DNA of 64,000 nt, taken from assembly GCF_007858285.1 (NCBI RefSeq), contig NZ_VFIL01000005.1, positions 124,001 through 188,000 on the forward strand, read 5' to 3'. The notes beneath the pieces were generated by a model that did no database searches, had not been told where the DNA came from, and worked only from the letters and a program-made list of their open reading frames with translations. The position numbers were made by a program, and so were the translations under genes. Positions 52,263 to 61,841 of the stretch are shown one piece after another; position 1 is the first letter of the stretch; the number at the start of each line of letters is the position of its first letter. Source of the stretch: Pseudomonas brenneri (GTDB lineage Bacteria; Pseudomonadota; Gammaproteobacteria; Pseudomonadales; Pseudomonadaceae).

Positions 52263-53201
52263 TCAGCCAAACAACCAATAACCCAGCGCCACCAACACCA
52301 CCACTGCCAGCACCGGCCGCATGACGCGATAGGCTTTGGGGTGCTTGCGCTTCCACTGCTTGACCACACCACTGAAACGATCGCTGAAGCCCTTGCTCCA
52401 GGCATAGGCCTGGTTGATCCCGCCCACACGCTCGTCATCCAGGTTCTGTGGTGCGGTTGCGCGGCCCAACTGGGCACTGACCCAACGGTTGATACGAGTC
52501 ATCAACCGGTTGCTCAAAGGCCGCTCGATGTCACAGAACAGAATCACCCGGGTTTTCTCGGTTTCGTTCTTCACCCAGTGCACGTAGGTTTCGTCGAACA
52601 TCACATCTTCACCATCGCGCCAGGCATAGATCTGGCCATCGACGAAAATGCGGCAGTCGTCGGAGTTGGGTGTCGACAACCCCAGGTGATAACGCAGGGA
52701 CCCGGCAAACGGGTCGCGATGCGGGTTAAGGTGGCTGCCACCCGGCAACAGCGCAAACATAGCGCCCTTGACGTTGGGGATACTGCTGACCAGGGCCACG
52801 GTTTTCGGGCACAGCAACTCAGCCGATGGCAGCGGTTTGTCGTACCACTTGAGGTAGAAGCGCTTCCAGCCCTTCTTGAAGAACGAGCCAAAACCGGCGT
52901 CGTTGTTCTTCTCGGCGGCGCGGATATAGCCTTCGTCAAACAGATGCATGGCCTCGTCGCGGATCACTTCCCAGTTGTCCTTGAGCACATCCAGTTCCGG
53001 GAACTTGCTGCGGTCCAGGTAAGGCTTGGACGGCACGCCCGAGAAGATGTACATCAAGGCGTTATACGGGGCGAACAGCGCCGAATGGTTGACGAACTGG
53101 CGCAGCACCGGCAAACGCGCCTTGCCGCGCAGATGCACGTAAAGCGTACTGCCGATAAACAGCAGCAGCACCGACAGCTTGGCGGCCAAAGAAAAGGTCA
53201 T
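52263..53201 (-). CDS. lpxO: Lipid A hydroxylase / aspartyl-asparaginyl beta-hydroxylase family
   Basis: A 312-residue Fe(II)/2-oxoglutarate dioxygenase anchored by an N-terminal helix (LAAKLSVLLLFIGSTLYVHL). Iron ligands are visible in LNPHRDPFAGSLRYHLGL (His-x-Asp) and ETYVHWVKNETE, with the 2-oxoglutarate Arg in EKTRVILFCD. Pseudomonas LpxO enzymes of this form hydroxylate a secondary acyl chain of lipid A at the inner membrane. A second C-terminal helix (PVLAVVVLVALGYWLFG) is present. The start at 53201 has AGGAG 7 nt upstream; the longer frame is not used. P. aeruginosa has two LpxO paralogues; which one this matches is open. Confidence 0.87.
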   Translation of the reverse strand: MTFSLAAKLSVLLLFIGSTLYVHLRGKARLPVLRQFVNHSALFAPYNALMYIFSGVPSKPYLDRSKFPELDVLKDNWEVIRDEAMHLFDEGYIRAAEKNNDAGFGSFFKKGWKRFYLKWYDKPLPSAELLCPKTVALVSSIPNVKGAMFALLPGGSHLNPHRDPFAGSLRYHLGLSTPNSDDCRIFVDGQIYAWRDGEDVMFDETYVHWVKNETEKTRVILFCDIERPLSNRLMTRINRWVSAQLGRATAPQNLDDERVGGINQAYAWSKGFSDRFSGVVKQWKRKHPKAYRVMRPVLAVVVLVALGYWLFG

Positions 53202-53354
53202 GCAGCAACTCCTGGAAATAGCCTCCCGGCAGCGGGAAACCAGACATAGCAGCCGGCCATGATAAACATTCCAGGCCGGAGGAAAAACCCGCGATAGACA
53301 ACAATCCGTTTTAAGGGGGGCGCGGCGAGTAATCAATTATGCATAAGGGGCTTA

Positions 53355-53384
53355 AAAACGGGCTGATTTGGATCAACCCGTTTT
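53355..53384. terminator. Hairpin with A/T flanks upstream of a REPIN
   Basis: AAAACGGGCTGAT-TTGG-ATCAACCCGTTTT, a 13-bp stem with one mismatch. It may terminate cysK transcripts that read through the adjacent REPIN. Confidence 0.6.
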
Positions 53385-53500
53385 CTGTAGGAGCGAGCGT
53401 GTTTGCAAGGGGCATTCAGGCGAAGAATGAAAACGGTACGCGTGCCTTCTGATTAGACGCGGCGCCCTCAGGGTCTTCGCGAGCAAGCTCGCGCCTACAG
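53385..53500. repeat. Degenerate REPIN
   Basis: The right arm (CTTCGCGAGCAAGCTCGCGC) is intact; the left arm GTAGGAGCGAGCGTGTTTGC is mutated. It directly follows the cysK stop codon. Confidence 0.75.
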
Positions 53501-53502
53501 GG

Positions 53503-54477
53503 TCAGGCCTGGGTTTCCTGATCGGTGAACAGATCGCTGAAGAGCATGCTCGACAGGTAACGCTCTCCGGAGTCCGGCAGGATCACCACGATGGTCTTGC
53601 CCTGCATTTCCGGTGTCTCGGCCAGGCGCACCGCTACTGCCATCGCCGCACCACAGGAAATCCCGCACAGGATGCCTTCTTCCTGCATCAACCGCAGGGC
53701 CATGGCCTTGGATTCATCGTCACTGACCAACTCCACCCGGTCGACCATCGACAGATCGAGGTTCTTCGGCACAAAACCCGCACCAATGCCCTGGATTTTG
53801 TGGGGGCTGGGCTTGATTTCCTCACCGGCCAGCGCCTGGGTAATCACCGGCGAGCTGATCGGCTCCACCGCCACCGAGAGGATCGGCTTGCCCGCCGTGT
53901 TCTTGATATAGCGCGAAACACCTGTGATGGTCCCCCCCGTGCCGACACCTGCTACCAGCACATCCACAGCGCCATCGGTGTCATTCCAGATTTCCGGGCC
54001 GGTGGTTTTTTCATGGATGGCCGGGTTGGCCGGGTTGTCGAACTGGGCCGGCATAAAGTAGGTCGCCGGGTCGCTGGCAAGGATTTCGCCGGCTTTCTCG
54101 ATGGCGCCTTTCATGCCCTTGGCCGGCTCGGTCAGCACCAGTTCGGCCCCCAGTGCCTTGAGCACCTTGCGCCGTTCGATGCTCATGGACGCCGGCATGG
54201 TCAGCAGCAACTTGTAGCCACGGGCAGCGGCAACAAAGGCCAGGCCAATCCCGGTGTTGCCCGAAGTCGGCTCGACGATGGTCATGCCCGGCTTGAGTCG
54301 GCCGCTGCTTTCCGCGTCCCAGATCATGTTCGCGCCAATCCGGCATTTCACCGAATACCCAGGGTTACGCCCTTCGATCTTGGCCAGGATGGTCACGCCA
54401 CGCGGCGCGATACGGTTGATCTGAACCAGGGGCGTGTTACCGATGGAGTGCGCGTTGTCTGCAAAAATGCGGCTCAT
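53503..54477 (-). CDS. cysK: Cysteine synthase A (O-acetylserine sulfhydrylase A)
   Basis: A 324-residue PLP enzyme producing cysteine from O-acetylserine and sulfide. Lysine in [11 protein letters not shown], substrate loop [10 protein letters not shown], phosphate-binding GTGGTITG and [12 protein letters not shown] are all intact. YSVKCRIG identifies CysK rather than CysM. The internal ATG at 54477 has AAGGA upstream and gives the [19 protein letters not shown] terminus. The NPGYSVK position has Gly where many CysK proteins have Ala or Arg. It stands alone between the REPIN and the MoxR gene. Confidence 0.95.
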   Translation of the reverse strand: MSRIFADNAHSIGNTPLVQINRIAPRGVTILAKIEGRNPGYSVKCRIGANMIWDAESSGRLKPGMTIVEPTSGNTGIGLAFVAAARGYKLLLTMPASMSIERRKVLKALGAELVLTEPAKGMKGAIEKAGEILASDPATYFMPAQFDNPANPAIHEKTTGPEIWNDTDGAVDVLVAGVGTGGTITGVSRYIKNTAGKPILSVAVEPISSPVITQALAGEEIKPSPHKIQGIGAGFVPKNLDLSMVDRVELVSDDESKAMALRLMQEEGILCGISCGAAMAVAVRLAETPEMQGKTIVVILPDSGERYLSSMLFSDLFTDQETQA

Positions 54478-54730
54478 GGCGGGGTCCTTTAGGCGGTGTT
54501 CAAGAAGGCAACAAGGGTATGCCTCGTACTCCAAGGCGTCCAGTCGAGGAACGTTGCCGGCTCCTGCGCAGTCAACCGCCTATACACTGGGAAGAAAAAC
54601 CAATGCCGATTAACCCTGGCGTGACTGGTCATTCAGAGACTGAATAACCCGTCTGCGTTCACAGTCGCCGGGGCTGCGCGGTATAGTCGCAGCCATGCTG
54701 ACTACCGGCGTCACGTTCGAGGATTGATAG

Positions 54731-55576
54731 ATGAAGTTCGAAGGCACCCAGGCCTACGTTGCCACCGATGACCTGAAACTGGCCGTCAACGCCGCCATCA
54801 CGCTGGAGCGCCCGCTGCTGGTCAAGGGCGAGCCGGGCACCGGCAAGACCATGCTCGCCGAGCAACTGGCCGAATCGTTCGGCGCACGCTTGATCACCTG
54901 GCACATCAAGTCCACCACCAAGGCGCATCAAGGCCTGTATGAATACGATGCGGTCAGCCGCCTGCGCGACTCGCAGTTGGGCGTGGACAAGGTCCATGAC
55001 GTGCGCAACTACCTGAAGAAGGGCAAGCTGTGGGAGGCTTTCGAGTCCGAGGAGCGGGTGATCCTGCTGATCGACGAGATCGACAAGGCCGATATCGAGT
55101 TCCCCAACGACCTGTTGCAAGAACTCGACAAGATGGAGTTCTACGTCTACGAAATCGACGAGACCATCAAGGCCAAGAAACGCCCGATCATCATCATTAC
55201 CTCCAACAACGAGAAAGAGCTGCCGGATGCGTTCCTGCGTCGCTGCTTCTTCCACTACATCGCCTTCCCCGACCGCACCACCCTGCAGAAAATCGTCGAC
55301 GTGCATTACCCGGACATCAAGAAAGACCTGGTCAGCGAAGCGCTGGACGTGTTCTTCGACGTGCGCAAGGTGCCGGGCCTGAAGAAAAAACCCTCCACCT
55401 CCGAACTGGTGGACTGGCTCAAGCTGCTGATGGCCGACAATATCGGCGAAGCAGTGCTGCGCGAGCGTGATCCGACCAAGGCCATCCCGCCACTGGCCGG
55501 CGCCCTGGTGAAAAACGAGCAGGATGTGCAACTGCTTGAACGCCTGGCGTTCATGAGCCGTCGCGGCACTCGATAA
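54731..55576 (+). CDS. MoxR-type AAA+ ATPase
   Basis: A 281-residue ATPase: Walker A KGEPGTGKTML near 35-45, Walker B VILLIDEIDKAD near 110-120, sensor 1 ITSNNEKELPDAFLRR with the Arg finger. It belongs to the MoxR/CoxD-like group of chaperone ATPases that pair with a VWA-domain partner. The next gene starts 11 bp downstream and encodes such a partner, so they form one unit. Target complex unknown. Confidence 0.9.
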   Translation: MKFEGTQAYVATDDLKLAVNAAITLERPLLVKGEPGTGKTMLAEQLAESFGARLITWHIKSTTKAHQGLYEYDAVSRLRDSQLGVDKVHDVRNYLKKGKLWEAFESEERVILLIDEIDKADIEFPNDLLQELDKMEFYVYEIDETIKAKKRPIIIITSNNEKELPDAFLRRCFFHYIAFPDRTTLQKIVDVHYPDIKKDLVSEALDVFFDVRKVPGLKKKPSTSELVDWLKLLMADNIGEAVLRERDPTKAIPPLAGALVKNEQDVQLLERLAFMSRRGTR

Positions 55577-55587
55577 GGGCTTCTGCC

Positions 55588-56766
55588 ATGTTGCTCAACC
55601 TGTTCAATGAAATGCGTGCAGCCAAGGTACCGGTTTCGGTGCGTGAACTGCTGGACCTGATCAACGCCCTGAAACAGCGGGTGACCTTCGCCGACATGGA
55701 CGAGTTTTACTACTTGTCCCGGGCGATCCTGGTGAAGGACGAGCGTCATTTCGACAAGTTCGACCGAGCCTTCGGCGCCTACTTCAATGGCCTGGAAAAA
55801 CTCGACGATCACTTGCAGGCCCTGATTCCCGAAGACTGGCTGCGCAAGGAGTTCGAACGCTCACTGAGCGCTGAAGAACGCGCGCAGATCCAGTCCCTGG
55901 GCGGCCTGGACAAGCTGATCGAAGAGTTCAAGAAACGCCTGGAAGAACAAAAGGAACGCCACGCCGGCGGCAACAAGTGGATCGGCACCGGCGGCACCAG
56001 CCCGTTCGGTTCCGGCGGTTTCAACCCCGAGGGCATCCGCGTGGGCGATGCCGGCCAGCGCCAGGGCAAGGCGGTCAAGGTCTGGGACCAGCGCGAGTAC
56101 AAGAACCTCGATGATTCGGTGGAGCTGGGCACACGCAATATCAAGGTCGCGCTGCGCCGCTTGCGCAAATTCGCGCGCCAGGGTGCGGCCGAAGAGTTGG
56201 ATATCGACGGCACCATCGACCACACCGCCCGCGATGCCGGCCTGCTGAATATCCAGATGCGTCCGGAACGGCGCAACACGGTCAAGTTGCTGTTGCTGTT
56301 CGACATCGGCGGCTCGATGGATGCCCATGTGAAGATCTGCGAGGAACTGTTCTCGGCCTGCAAGACCGAGTTCAAGCACCTGGAGTACTTCTACTTCCAC
56401 AACTTCATTTATGAATCGGTGTGGAAGAACAACATGCGCCGCACCTCCGAGCGCACCTCGACCCAGGATTTGCTGCACAAGTATGGCGCCGACTACAAGG
56501 TGATCTTCATCGGCGACGCGGCCATGGCCCCCTACGAAATCACCCAGGCCGGGGGCAGCGTGGAGCACTGGAACGAGGAGCCGGGGTATGTATGGATGCA
56601 GCGGTTCATGGAGAAGTACAAGAAGCTGATCTGGATTAACCCGTACCCGAAAGATACCTGGGGCTATACCTCGTCGACCAATATCGTGCGCGATTTGATC
56701 GAGGACCAGATGTATCCGCTGACCTTGCGGGGGCTTGAAGAGGGGATGCGTTTTCTCTCTAAATAG
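55588..56766 (+). CDS. VWA-domain CoxE-like protein
   Basis: A 392-residue protein with an N-terminal helical region (FNEMRAAKVPVSVRELLDLI), then a glycine-rich linker near 130 (GGTSPFGSGGFNPEGIRVGD). The C-terminal von Willebrand A domain of the CoxE type has LLLFDIGGSMDAHVKICEEL; the MIDAS reads DIGGS, where DxSxS is usual. It follows the MoxR-like ATPase by 11 bp. MoxR-CoxE pairs are known to mature metal enzymes such as CO dehydrogenase, but no such enzyme is encoded nearby, so the client is open. A REP palindrome follows. Confidence 0.87.
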   Translation: MLLNLFNEMRAAKVPVSVRELLDLINALKQRVTFADMDEFYYLSRAILVKDERHFDKFDRAFGAYFNGLEKLDDHLQALIPEDWLRKEFERSLSAEERAQIQSLGGLDKLIEEFKKRLEEQKERHAGGNKWIGTGGTSPFGSGGFNPEGIRVGDAGQRQGKAVKVWDQREYKNLDDSVELGTRNIKVALRRLRKFARQGAAEELDIDGTIDHTARDAGLLNIQMRPERRNTVKLLLLFDIGGSMDAHVKICEELFSACKTEFKHLEYFYFHNFIYESVWKNNMRRTSERTSTQDLLHKYGADYKVIFIGDAAMAPYEITQAGGSVEHWNEEPGYVWMQRFMEKYKKLIWINPYPKDTWGYTSSTNIVRDLIEDQMYPLTLRGLEEGMRFLSK

Positions 56767-56786
56767 GCGGTGAATTCACTGACGCT

Positions 56787-56876
56787 ATCGCAGGCAAGCC
56801 AGCTCCCACATGGAATGCATTCACATACTTTACTGTGTGAGCGCAGTTTAAATGTGGGAGCTGGCTTGCCTGCGAT
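56787..56876. repeat. REP inverted pair
   Basis: ATCGCAGGCAAGCCAGCTCC (first 20 of a 25-nt arm) and its exact complement, separated by a 40-nt AT-rich centre. Between the convergent VWA and pxpC genes. Confidence 0.87.
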
Positions 56877-56880
56877 GCCT

Positions 56881-57795
56881 TTAGCGGTTCGTAAATCGCT
56901 GCAAATAGCTCAGATGCTCACGGTGCGCCGTCTCTTGCATCACCGGCGCCAACCGCACCTTCTCCCCCGGCAGGCATTGCGCCATGCGCGCCAATGACAA
57001 CGGCGTCAACGCGCCCAATCGCGGGTAGCCGCCGATGGTCTGCCGGTCATTAAGCAAGACAATCGGCTGCCCATCGGGCGGCACCTGAATCGCGCCCAAG
57101 GGAATGCCTTCAGAGATCAACGACGGCCCCTGATACTGCAACGGTGTGCCCAGCAAGCGCATACCCATGCGGTCGGCACGGCTGTCCAGGGTCCATTCGG
57201 TATTGAACACATCGAACAGACTCTGGCCACTGAACTGGCCGATCTGTGCGCCAAGGATCACCTCCAGGGACGCCGCTGTGGGCAACCGCTCAACAGGCAA
57301 CTCCCGTAAATGAGTGCCCGTGCCGGAATACACCAGGGATGCGCCTTCAGCCAGGGCGCGGCCAAAACCATCCAGCCCGCCCAAAGCTTCACGTGCGACG
57401 CTGGCACAACTGCCCAGCACCTTGGGTGCATCAAAACCACCTGGCGCCGCCAGGTAAGCCCGCGCTCCACTGTGGGGTTGGGTGAAACGCAAACGCTGGC
57501 CTTTTTGCAGAATGAAACTACGCCCAGGGCTGATGGCACGCTCATCGATGTACGCCCCCAGGTCAGCACCGGCCAGGGCCAGCACGCAATAGTCCTCGGC
57601 CAGTACGGTAAAACCGCCCAAGGTGATTTCCACCACCGGCACATCCAATGGATTGCCCAGCAGCCAATTGGCCCAGGACATCGACACCCAATCCAGCGCG
57701 CCACCCTGGGTCACGCCCAGATGCCGCACACCAAAGCGCCCGGCATCCTGCAACAGGCATAACGCGGTGCTGGCCTCGATCAACAAGCGGCTCAT
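56881..57795 (-). CDS. pxpC: 5-oxoprolinase subunit C (biotin-dependent carboxyltransferase-like, AHS2)
   Basis: A 304-residue AHS2/KipA-like subunit of the prokaryotic 5-oxoprolinase PxpABC, which opens 5-oxoproline to glutamate with ATP. Recognised by SLLQDAGRFGVRHLGVTQGG-type N terminus (LCLLQDAGRFGVRHLGVTQG), ALDWVSMSWANWLLGNP, and the conserved end RPTIGGYPRL-like stretch (RQTIGGYPRLGALTPL). Its ATG overlaps the pxpB stop by 4 bp. Last gene of pxpABC. Confidence 0.9.
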   Translation of the reverse strand: MSRLLIEASTALCLLQDAGRFGVRHLGVTQGGALDWVSMSWANWLLGNPLDVPVVEITLGGFTVLAEDYCVLALAGADLGAYIDERAISPGRSFILQKGQRLRFTQPHSGARAYLAAPGGFDAPKVLGSCASVAREALGGLDGFGRALAEGASLVYSGTGTHLRELPVERLPTAASLEVILGAQIGQFSGQSLFDVFNTEWTLDSRADRMGMRLLGTPLQYQGPSLISEGIPLGAIQVPPDGQPIVLLNDRQTIGGYPRLGALTPLSLARMAQCLPGEKVRLAPVMQETAHREHLSYLQRFTNR

Positions 57796-58496
57796 GCCTG
57801 GGCCTCCAAGGGCGTGTCATCGCCACCCAGGTTGATAAATTCAGCACGTCCAATGGCTTCGAAACGCACGCTGTCGCCCGGCTGCACCAAGCTGTAGCCA
57901 TCGCGCTCACGGTCGAACAATTTGGCCGGGGTGCGGCCAATCAGGTTCCAGCCGCCAGGGGATTCCACCGGATAGGCTGCGGTCTGCCGCTCGGCGATGC
58001 CGACACTGCCTGGCGCCACCCGTTTGCGCGGGGTGCCTAGACGTGGCGCGGCAAGCTGTTCTTCCACCAGCCCCATAAAGGCAAAACCCGGGGCAAACCC
58101 GAGGGCGAAGACCTGGTATTGATGCTGGCTGTGGCGGCGGATCACCTCGTTGACCTCAAGCCCGCTACGCCGTGCGAGCAAGGCCAGTTCAGGGCCGACG
58201 CTCAGGTCGTACCACACCGGCAATACATGACACTGCCCACTACCCTGGGCCTGTGGCTGCAAGTCCGTCAGAGCCTGATCGATCAATTCACGGGCCTGTG
58301 TCGGACTCAACGCCAGCAGGTCGTAATGCACCATCAGGGTCGTGTAGGACGGCACCAAATCCACCAGCGCTGCGCCAAACCCTTCACGCAACCGACGCGT
58401 AGCGGCGAGCATCCAGGGCATGTTGTCTTCAGCGATCACCTCAAACAGGCGCACCATCAAACAATCGATGGCCACTACTTCAATCCGTGGCTTCAT
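57792..58496 (-). CDS. pxpB: 5-oxoprolinase subunit B (AHS1)
   Basis: A 234-residue AHS1/KipI-like subunit. Signature stretches: [20 protein letters not shown], then [40 protein letters not shown] and [20 protein letters not shown] with [12 protein letters not shown]. It overlaps pxpA and pxpC by 4 bp each, so the three subunits are translationally coupled. Confidence 0.92.
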   Translation of the reverse strand: MKPRIEVVAIDCLMVRLFEVIAEDNMPWMLAATRRLREGFGAALVDLVPSYTTLMVHYDLLALSPTQARELIDQALTDLQPQAQGSGQCHVLPVWYDLSVGPELALLARRSGLEVNEVIRRHSQHQYQVFALGFAPGFAFMGLVEEQLAAPRLGTPRKRVAPGSVGIAERQTAAYPVESPGGWNLIGRTPAKLFDRERDGYSLVQPGDSVRFEAIGRAEFINLGGDDTPLEAQA

Positions 58497-59236
58497 TGTG
58501 GCCTCAACGCCTGGCGAATACGCTGCACCGCCGCCACCGAGCTGGCGTTATCGCCATGCACGCAAAGGGTGTTGGCCTGCAACAGCAGCGGGCTGCCATC
58601 GCTGGCGACCAGGGTTTCGCCACGGGCAATGGTCAGGGCTTGCTGGAGGATGACCTGCGCATCGTGATGCACAGCTCCAGGCAACTGGCGCGAGACCAGA
58701 TGCCCGGCATTGTCGTAGGCACGGTCGGCAAAGGCTTCGAACCACAGGGTCACGCCGTACTCATCACCCAGGGCCTGGGCAGCACGATTGTCACGGGTGG
58801 CCATCAGCATCAACGGCAGGCTGGCGTCGTACGCTGCCACGGCCTGGATCACCGCGCGCAATTGCGCAGGCTTGGCCATCATGTCGTTGTACATCGCGCC
58901 ATGGGGTTTGACGTAGCTGACACGACCGCCCTGGGCCCGGCAAATACCGTCGAGGGCACCGATCTGGTAATGCAGCAGGTCCTGGAGTTCCTGGGGCGCA
59001 TACGCCATGGAGCGGCGGCCAAAGCCTGCCAGGTCCTGATAGGCCGGGTGCGCACCGATTTGCACGCCATGCTGCAGTGCCAGGGCGACAGTCTTGCGCA
59101 TGATGCTCGGATCGCCAGCATGGAAACCGCAGGCAATATTGGCGCAATCAATGAATGGCATGACTTCGGCATCCAGACCCATGGTCCAGGCGCCAAAGCT
59201 TTCGCCGATGTCGCAATTCAGTAGCAGGCGGCTCAC
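58493..59236 (-). CDS. pxpA: 5-oxoprolinase subunit A (LamB/YcsF family)
   Basis: A 247-residue LamB/YcsF protein: [20 protein letters not shown] at the N terminus, [40 protein letters not shown]. The start is GTG at 59236 with AGGAG 8 nt upstream. First gene of pxpABC and divergent from a LysR gene, 178 bp apart, which probably regulates it in response to oxoproline or a related amide. Confidence 0.93.
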   Translation of the reverse strand: MSRLLLNCDIGESFGAWTMGLDAEVMPFIDCANIACGFHAGDPSIMRKTVALALQHGVQIGAHPAYQDLAGFGRRSMAYAPQELQDLLHYQIGALDGICRAQGGRVSYVKPHGAMYNDMMAKPAQLRAVIQAVAAYDASLPLMLMATRDNRAAQALGDEYGVTLWFEAFADRAYDNAGHLVSRQLPGAVHHDAQVILQQALTIARGETLVASDGSPLLLQANTLCVHGDNASSVAAVQRIRQALRPQ

Positions 59237-59414
59237 GGTGAGGACTCCTGTAGGCTTTATTTTTTTGTAGTGTGGGATCTTTTACCAAGATCCCGCAATG
59301 ATGTTGTCCTGAGCCCCGACGACGCTTATCGTGAGACAGCCCGATTTTTGGCGCGCAGCCCCTGTTGCGTCCAACTAATAAAAACCGATCCATGCATAAG
59401 AAAAAGTTGATCCC

Positions 59415-60353
59415 ATGAATTTGAAGTTCCTCGAAACCTTCGTCTGGGTGGCCCGGCTCAAGAGCTTCCGGCTGACGGCAGAGAAGCTGTTCACCACCCA
59501 GGCCTCGATCTCCAGCCGCATTGCGGTGCTGGAAAGCGAGCTGGGGGTGAAGCTGTTCCTGCGTGACTCACGAGGTGTGAGCCTGACCCCGGACGGGGTG
59601 AAGGTGCTCGATTATGCCGAGCAGATGATGGTCACCATGCAGGGGCTCAAGCAGTCGCTGGAAACCACCAGCAGTAAGGTCGGACGGATCCGTATCGGCG
59701 CGATGGACACCGTGATCCACACCTGGCTCAGCCCGCTGGTGACCGAGTTGATGGACCATTTTCCGCTGGTGGAAATCGAACTGGTGGCCGATACCGCGCT
59801 GAACCTCTGCGATCAGTTGCAAAAAGGCTTTCTCGACCTGATCCTGCAAACCGACCTGCTGCGCCAGGAATCAGTGCGCAGCCTGGATCTGGCCAGCCAC
59901 CCCATGGGCTGGATCGTCGCCAGCCATTCGATCTACAACCGTGACTACGCCTCCCTCGCCGAGCTGGCCCAGGAACGGATCATCACCTACTCGAAAAACT
60001 CTCATCCACACCAGGACGTATTGAGCCTGATGCAGGCCCATGGCGTAGCGGCACCGCGCATGAACTGTGTGAACTCGGTGTCGGCCATCACTCGCTTGCT
60101 GCGCGATGGTTTCGGTATTGGCGCGTTGCCACCGGTGCTGGTCAGCGAGGAATTGGCGCGCGGCGAGTTGATAGTGCTTCCCATGGCGCAGCGTTTGCCG
60201 AACCTGCAGGTGGTGGTGTCGTGGCGGGTGGGAGTGGAGTTGGTGGAGGAGATGGTTGCGTTGTGCCAGAGCGTCGTGGCGCGATATGCCGAGGAAGTGG
60301 GTGAAGAGCGCATGGTGCTCAGTCAACCACTCTCACTGAAGAAACCCGATTAA
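59415..60353 (+). CDS. LysR-type regulator divergent from pxpABC
   Basis: A 312-residue LysR regulator: HTH at about 5-62 (LETFVWVARLKSFRLTAEKL and TTQASISSRIAVLESELGVK), effector domain to the end (MDTVIHTWLSPLVTELMDHF). The divergent arrangement with pxpA suggests control of 5-oxoproline use. The intervening 178 bp have no obvious perfect T-N11-A palindrome. Inducer unknown. Confidence 0.88.
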   Translation: MNLKFLETFVWVARLKSFRLTAEKLFTTQASISSRIAVLESELGVKLFLRDSRGVSLTPDGVKVLDYAEQMMVTMQGLKQSLETTSSKVGRIRIGAMDTVIHTWLSPLVTELMDHFPLVEIELVADTALNLCDQLQKGFLDLILQTDLLRQESVRSLDLASHPMGWIVASHSIYNRDYASLAELAQERIITYSKNSHPHQDVLSLMQAHGVAAPRMNCVNSVSAITRLLRDGFGIGALPPVLVSEELARGELIVLPMAQRLPNLQVVVSWRVGVELVEEMVALCQSVVARYAEEVGEERMVLSQPLSLKKPD

Positions 60354-60355
60354 AC

Positions 60356-60448
60356 CTGTGGGAGCGGGCTTGCTCGCGATAGCGGTGGATCAGTCAATGT
60401 ATCCGGCGACTGAAATACCGCTATCGCTGGCAAGCCAGCTCCTACACA
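60356..60448. repeat. REPIN with mixed arms
   Basis: Left arm GTGGGAGCGGGCTTGCTCGC, right arm GCTGGCAAGCCAGCTCCTAC; the distal ATAGCGGT/ACCGCTAT parts pair perfectly. It lies between the convergent LysR and DUF2937 genes. Confidence 0.82.
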
Positions 60449-60480
60449 AGCCCAGCTCCACAGTTGGATTTTCGGCGTAC

Positions 60481-61023
60481 TTAAAGGCCCTTGAGGTCCC
60501 GCTCTTCAATCGGCCGGCTCTGGCGCAAACGCTTGCCGCCCAGCACCACCCAGTCGATCAGGCGGAACAGGCATTCCAGGCCGAACGACAACAGCATCGC
60601 CCCGCCCAGGCCCCAGCCCATGGCTTCGGGGGTCAGGAGGATCTGGTAGCTGTAGCCATTCCAGGTCTCCTTGCGGATATCCGGGTCGGCGGCCACCGCC
60701 ACCTGCAAGGCGCGGATGTACCACGGCCCCTGCATGGCCTGGAACTGCTTGTCCAATGCCACCTGGCGATCGAGCAAGCTGCCGAGGCTGTTGGCATCGC
60801 TGCGGAACACCGGATCCTCGCTGGCACGGTAATGCGCCACCAGGGCCTGTAAGTCGCCATTGAAGAACTGCTGAGCGGTGCTTTCAAAACCGCGCAGGCC
60901 GGTCTGGGCTTCGATCAAATGGGCTTCGACGCGCTTGGCGTAGTCGTTGATGAACCCCGGGACTTGCACCCCGACCAACAAGCCGATGGCAAACAACACC
61001 AGTCGCAGATAGCTGAGCAACAT
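60481..61023 (-). CDS. DUF2937-family membrane protein
   Basis: A 180-residue protein with an N-terminal helix (YLRLVLFAIGLLVGVQVPGF), a middle soluble segment of about 110 residues (YAKRVEAHLIEAQTGLRGFE), and a C-terminal helix (AMGWGLGGAMLLSFGLECLF), the DUF2937 layout. The start at 61023 has AAGGA 8 nt upstream; the longer frame has none. It is 11 bp after the glutamine amidotransferase stop, so the two are probably co-transcribed. No function known. Confidence 0.82.
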   Translation of the reverse strand: MLLSYLRLVLFAIGLLVGVQVPGFINDYAKRVEAHLIEAQTGLRGFESTAQQFFNGDLQALVAHYRASEDPVFRSDANSLGSLLDRQVALDKQFQAMQGPWYIRALQVAVAADPDIRKETWNGYSYQILLTPEAMGWGLGGAMLLSFGLECLFRLIDWVVLGGKRLRQSRPIEERDLKGL

Positions 61024-61034
61024 AGTCGACGTCC

Positions 61035-61811
61035 TTATTCGGTTGTGCCCTGGCTGACGCATTCGCCGCGCCGCCACAGGCTCCACTGGCCGGGCTCGTA
61101 GCGGGTCCAGGTCTCGTTTTCGGTCAAGGGTTCGGTGGCAATCACCGTCACCACATCGTTGGGAGTCGTTTCAGCCTGAAAATCGACGATCACGTCGACA
61201 TCTTTCAGGCGCGCGGGGCCAAAAGGCGCACGACGGGTAATCTGTGCCAGTTTGGTCGAGCAGTAGCAAAACAGCCAATCACCATCACTGAGCAGGCAGT
61301 TGAACACGCCCTTGCTGCGGTATTCGGCACAGGCGGCGATCAGGTCAGGCAGCACCTGTTCGATATCCACCGGCTCGGGAAACGCCTCGCGGATACGGTT
61401 GAGCAGGTCGCAGAATGCCGCTTCGCTGTCGGTATCCCCCACCGGGCGGTAGAACGTGGCCTGGGGCGTGAAGTCTGCCAATTGGCCGTTATGCGCGAAA
61501 CACCAGTTGCGCCCCCACAGCTCACGCACGAACGGATGGGTATTGGACAGGCTCACCTTGCCCACGTTGGCCTGGCGGATATGGCCAATCACCACTTCAC
61601 TCTTGATCGGATAACGCTGCACCAGCAGCGCGACTTCCGACTCACTGCTGGCGGCCGGGTCCTGGAACAGCCGCAGGCCACGGCCCTCGTAGAAGGCAAT
61701 GCCCCAGCCATCGCGATGCGGACCGGTGCGCCCACCACGCTGCATCAGCCCGGTGAAGCTGAACACGATATCGGTCGGTACGTTGGCACTCATGCCCAAT
61801 AATTCACACAT
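61035..61811 (-). CDS. Class II glutamine amidotransferase (YafJ-like)
   Basis: A 258-residue stand-alone Ntn-type glutaminase domain. The catalytic Cys2 follows Met (MCELLGMSANVP), and family motifs GPHRDGWGIAFYEG, IGHIRQANVG, SNTHPF and CFAHNGQLADF are intact. There is no synthase domain, so the acceptor is unknown; the protein resembles E. coli YafJ. The small membrane protein gene lies 30 bp upstream and DUF2937 11 bp downstream. Confidence 0.9.
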   Translation of the reverse strand: MCELLGMSANVPTDIVFSFTGLMQRGGRTGPHRDGWGIAFYEGRGLRLFQDPAASSESEVALLVQRYPIKSEVVIGHIRQANVGKVSLSNTHPFVRELWGRNWCFAHNGQLADFTPQATFYRPVGDTDSEAAFCDLLNRIREAFPEPVDIEQVLPDLIAACAEYRSKGVFNCLLSDGDWLFCYCSTKLAQITRRAPFGPARLKDVDVIVDFQAETTPNDVVTVIATEPLTENETWTRYEPGQWSLWRRGECVSQGTTE

Positions 61812-61841
61812 GCCAGGACTCTCGATGCAGGGCAGACAACG

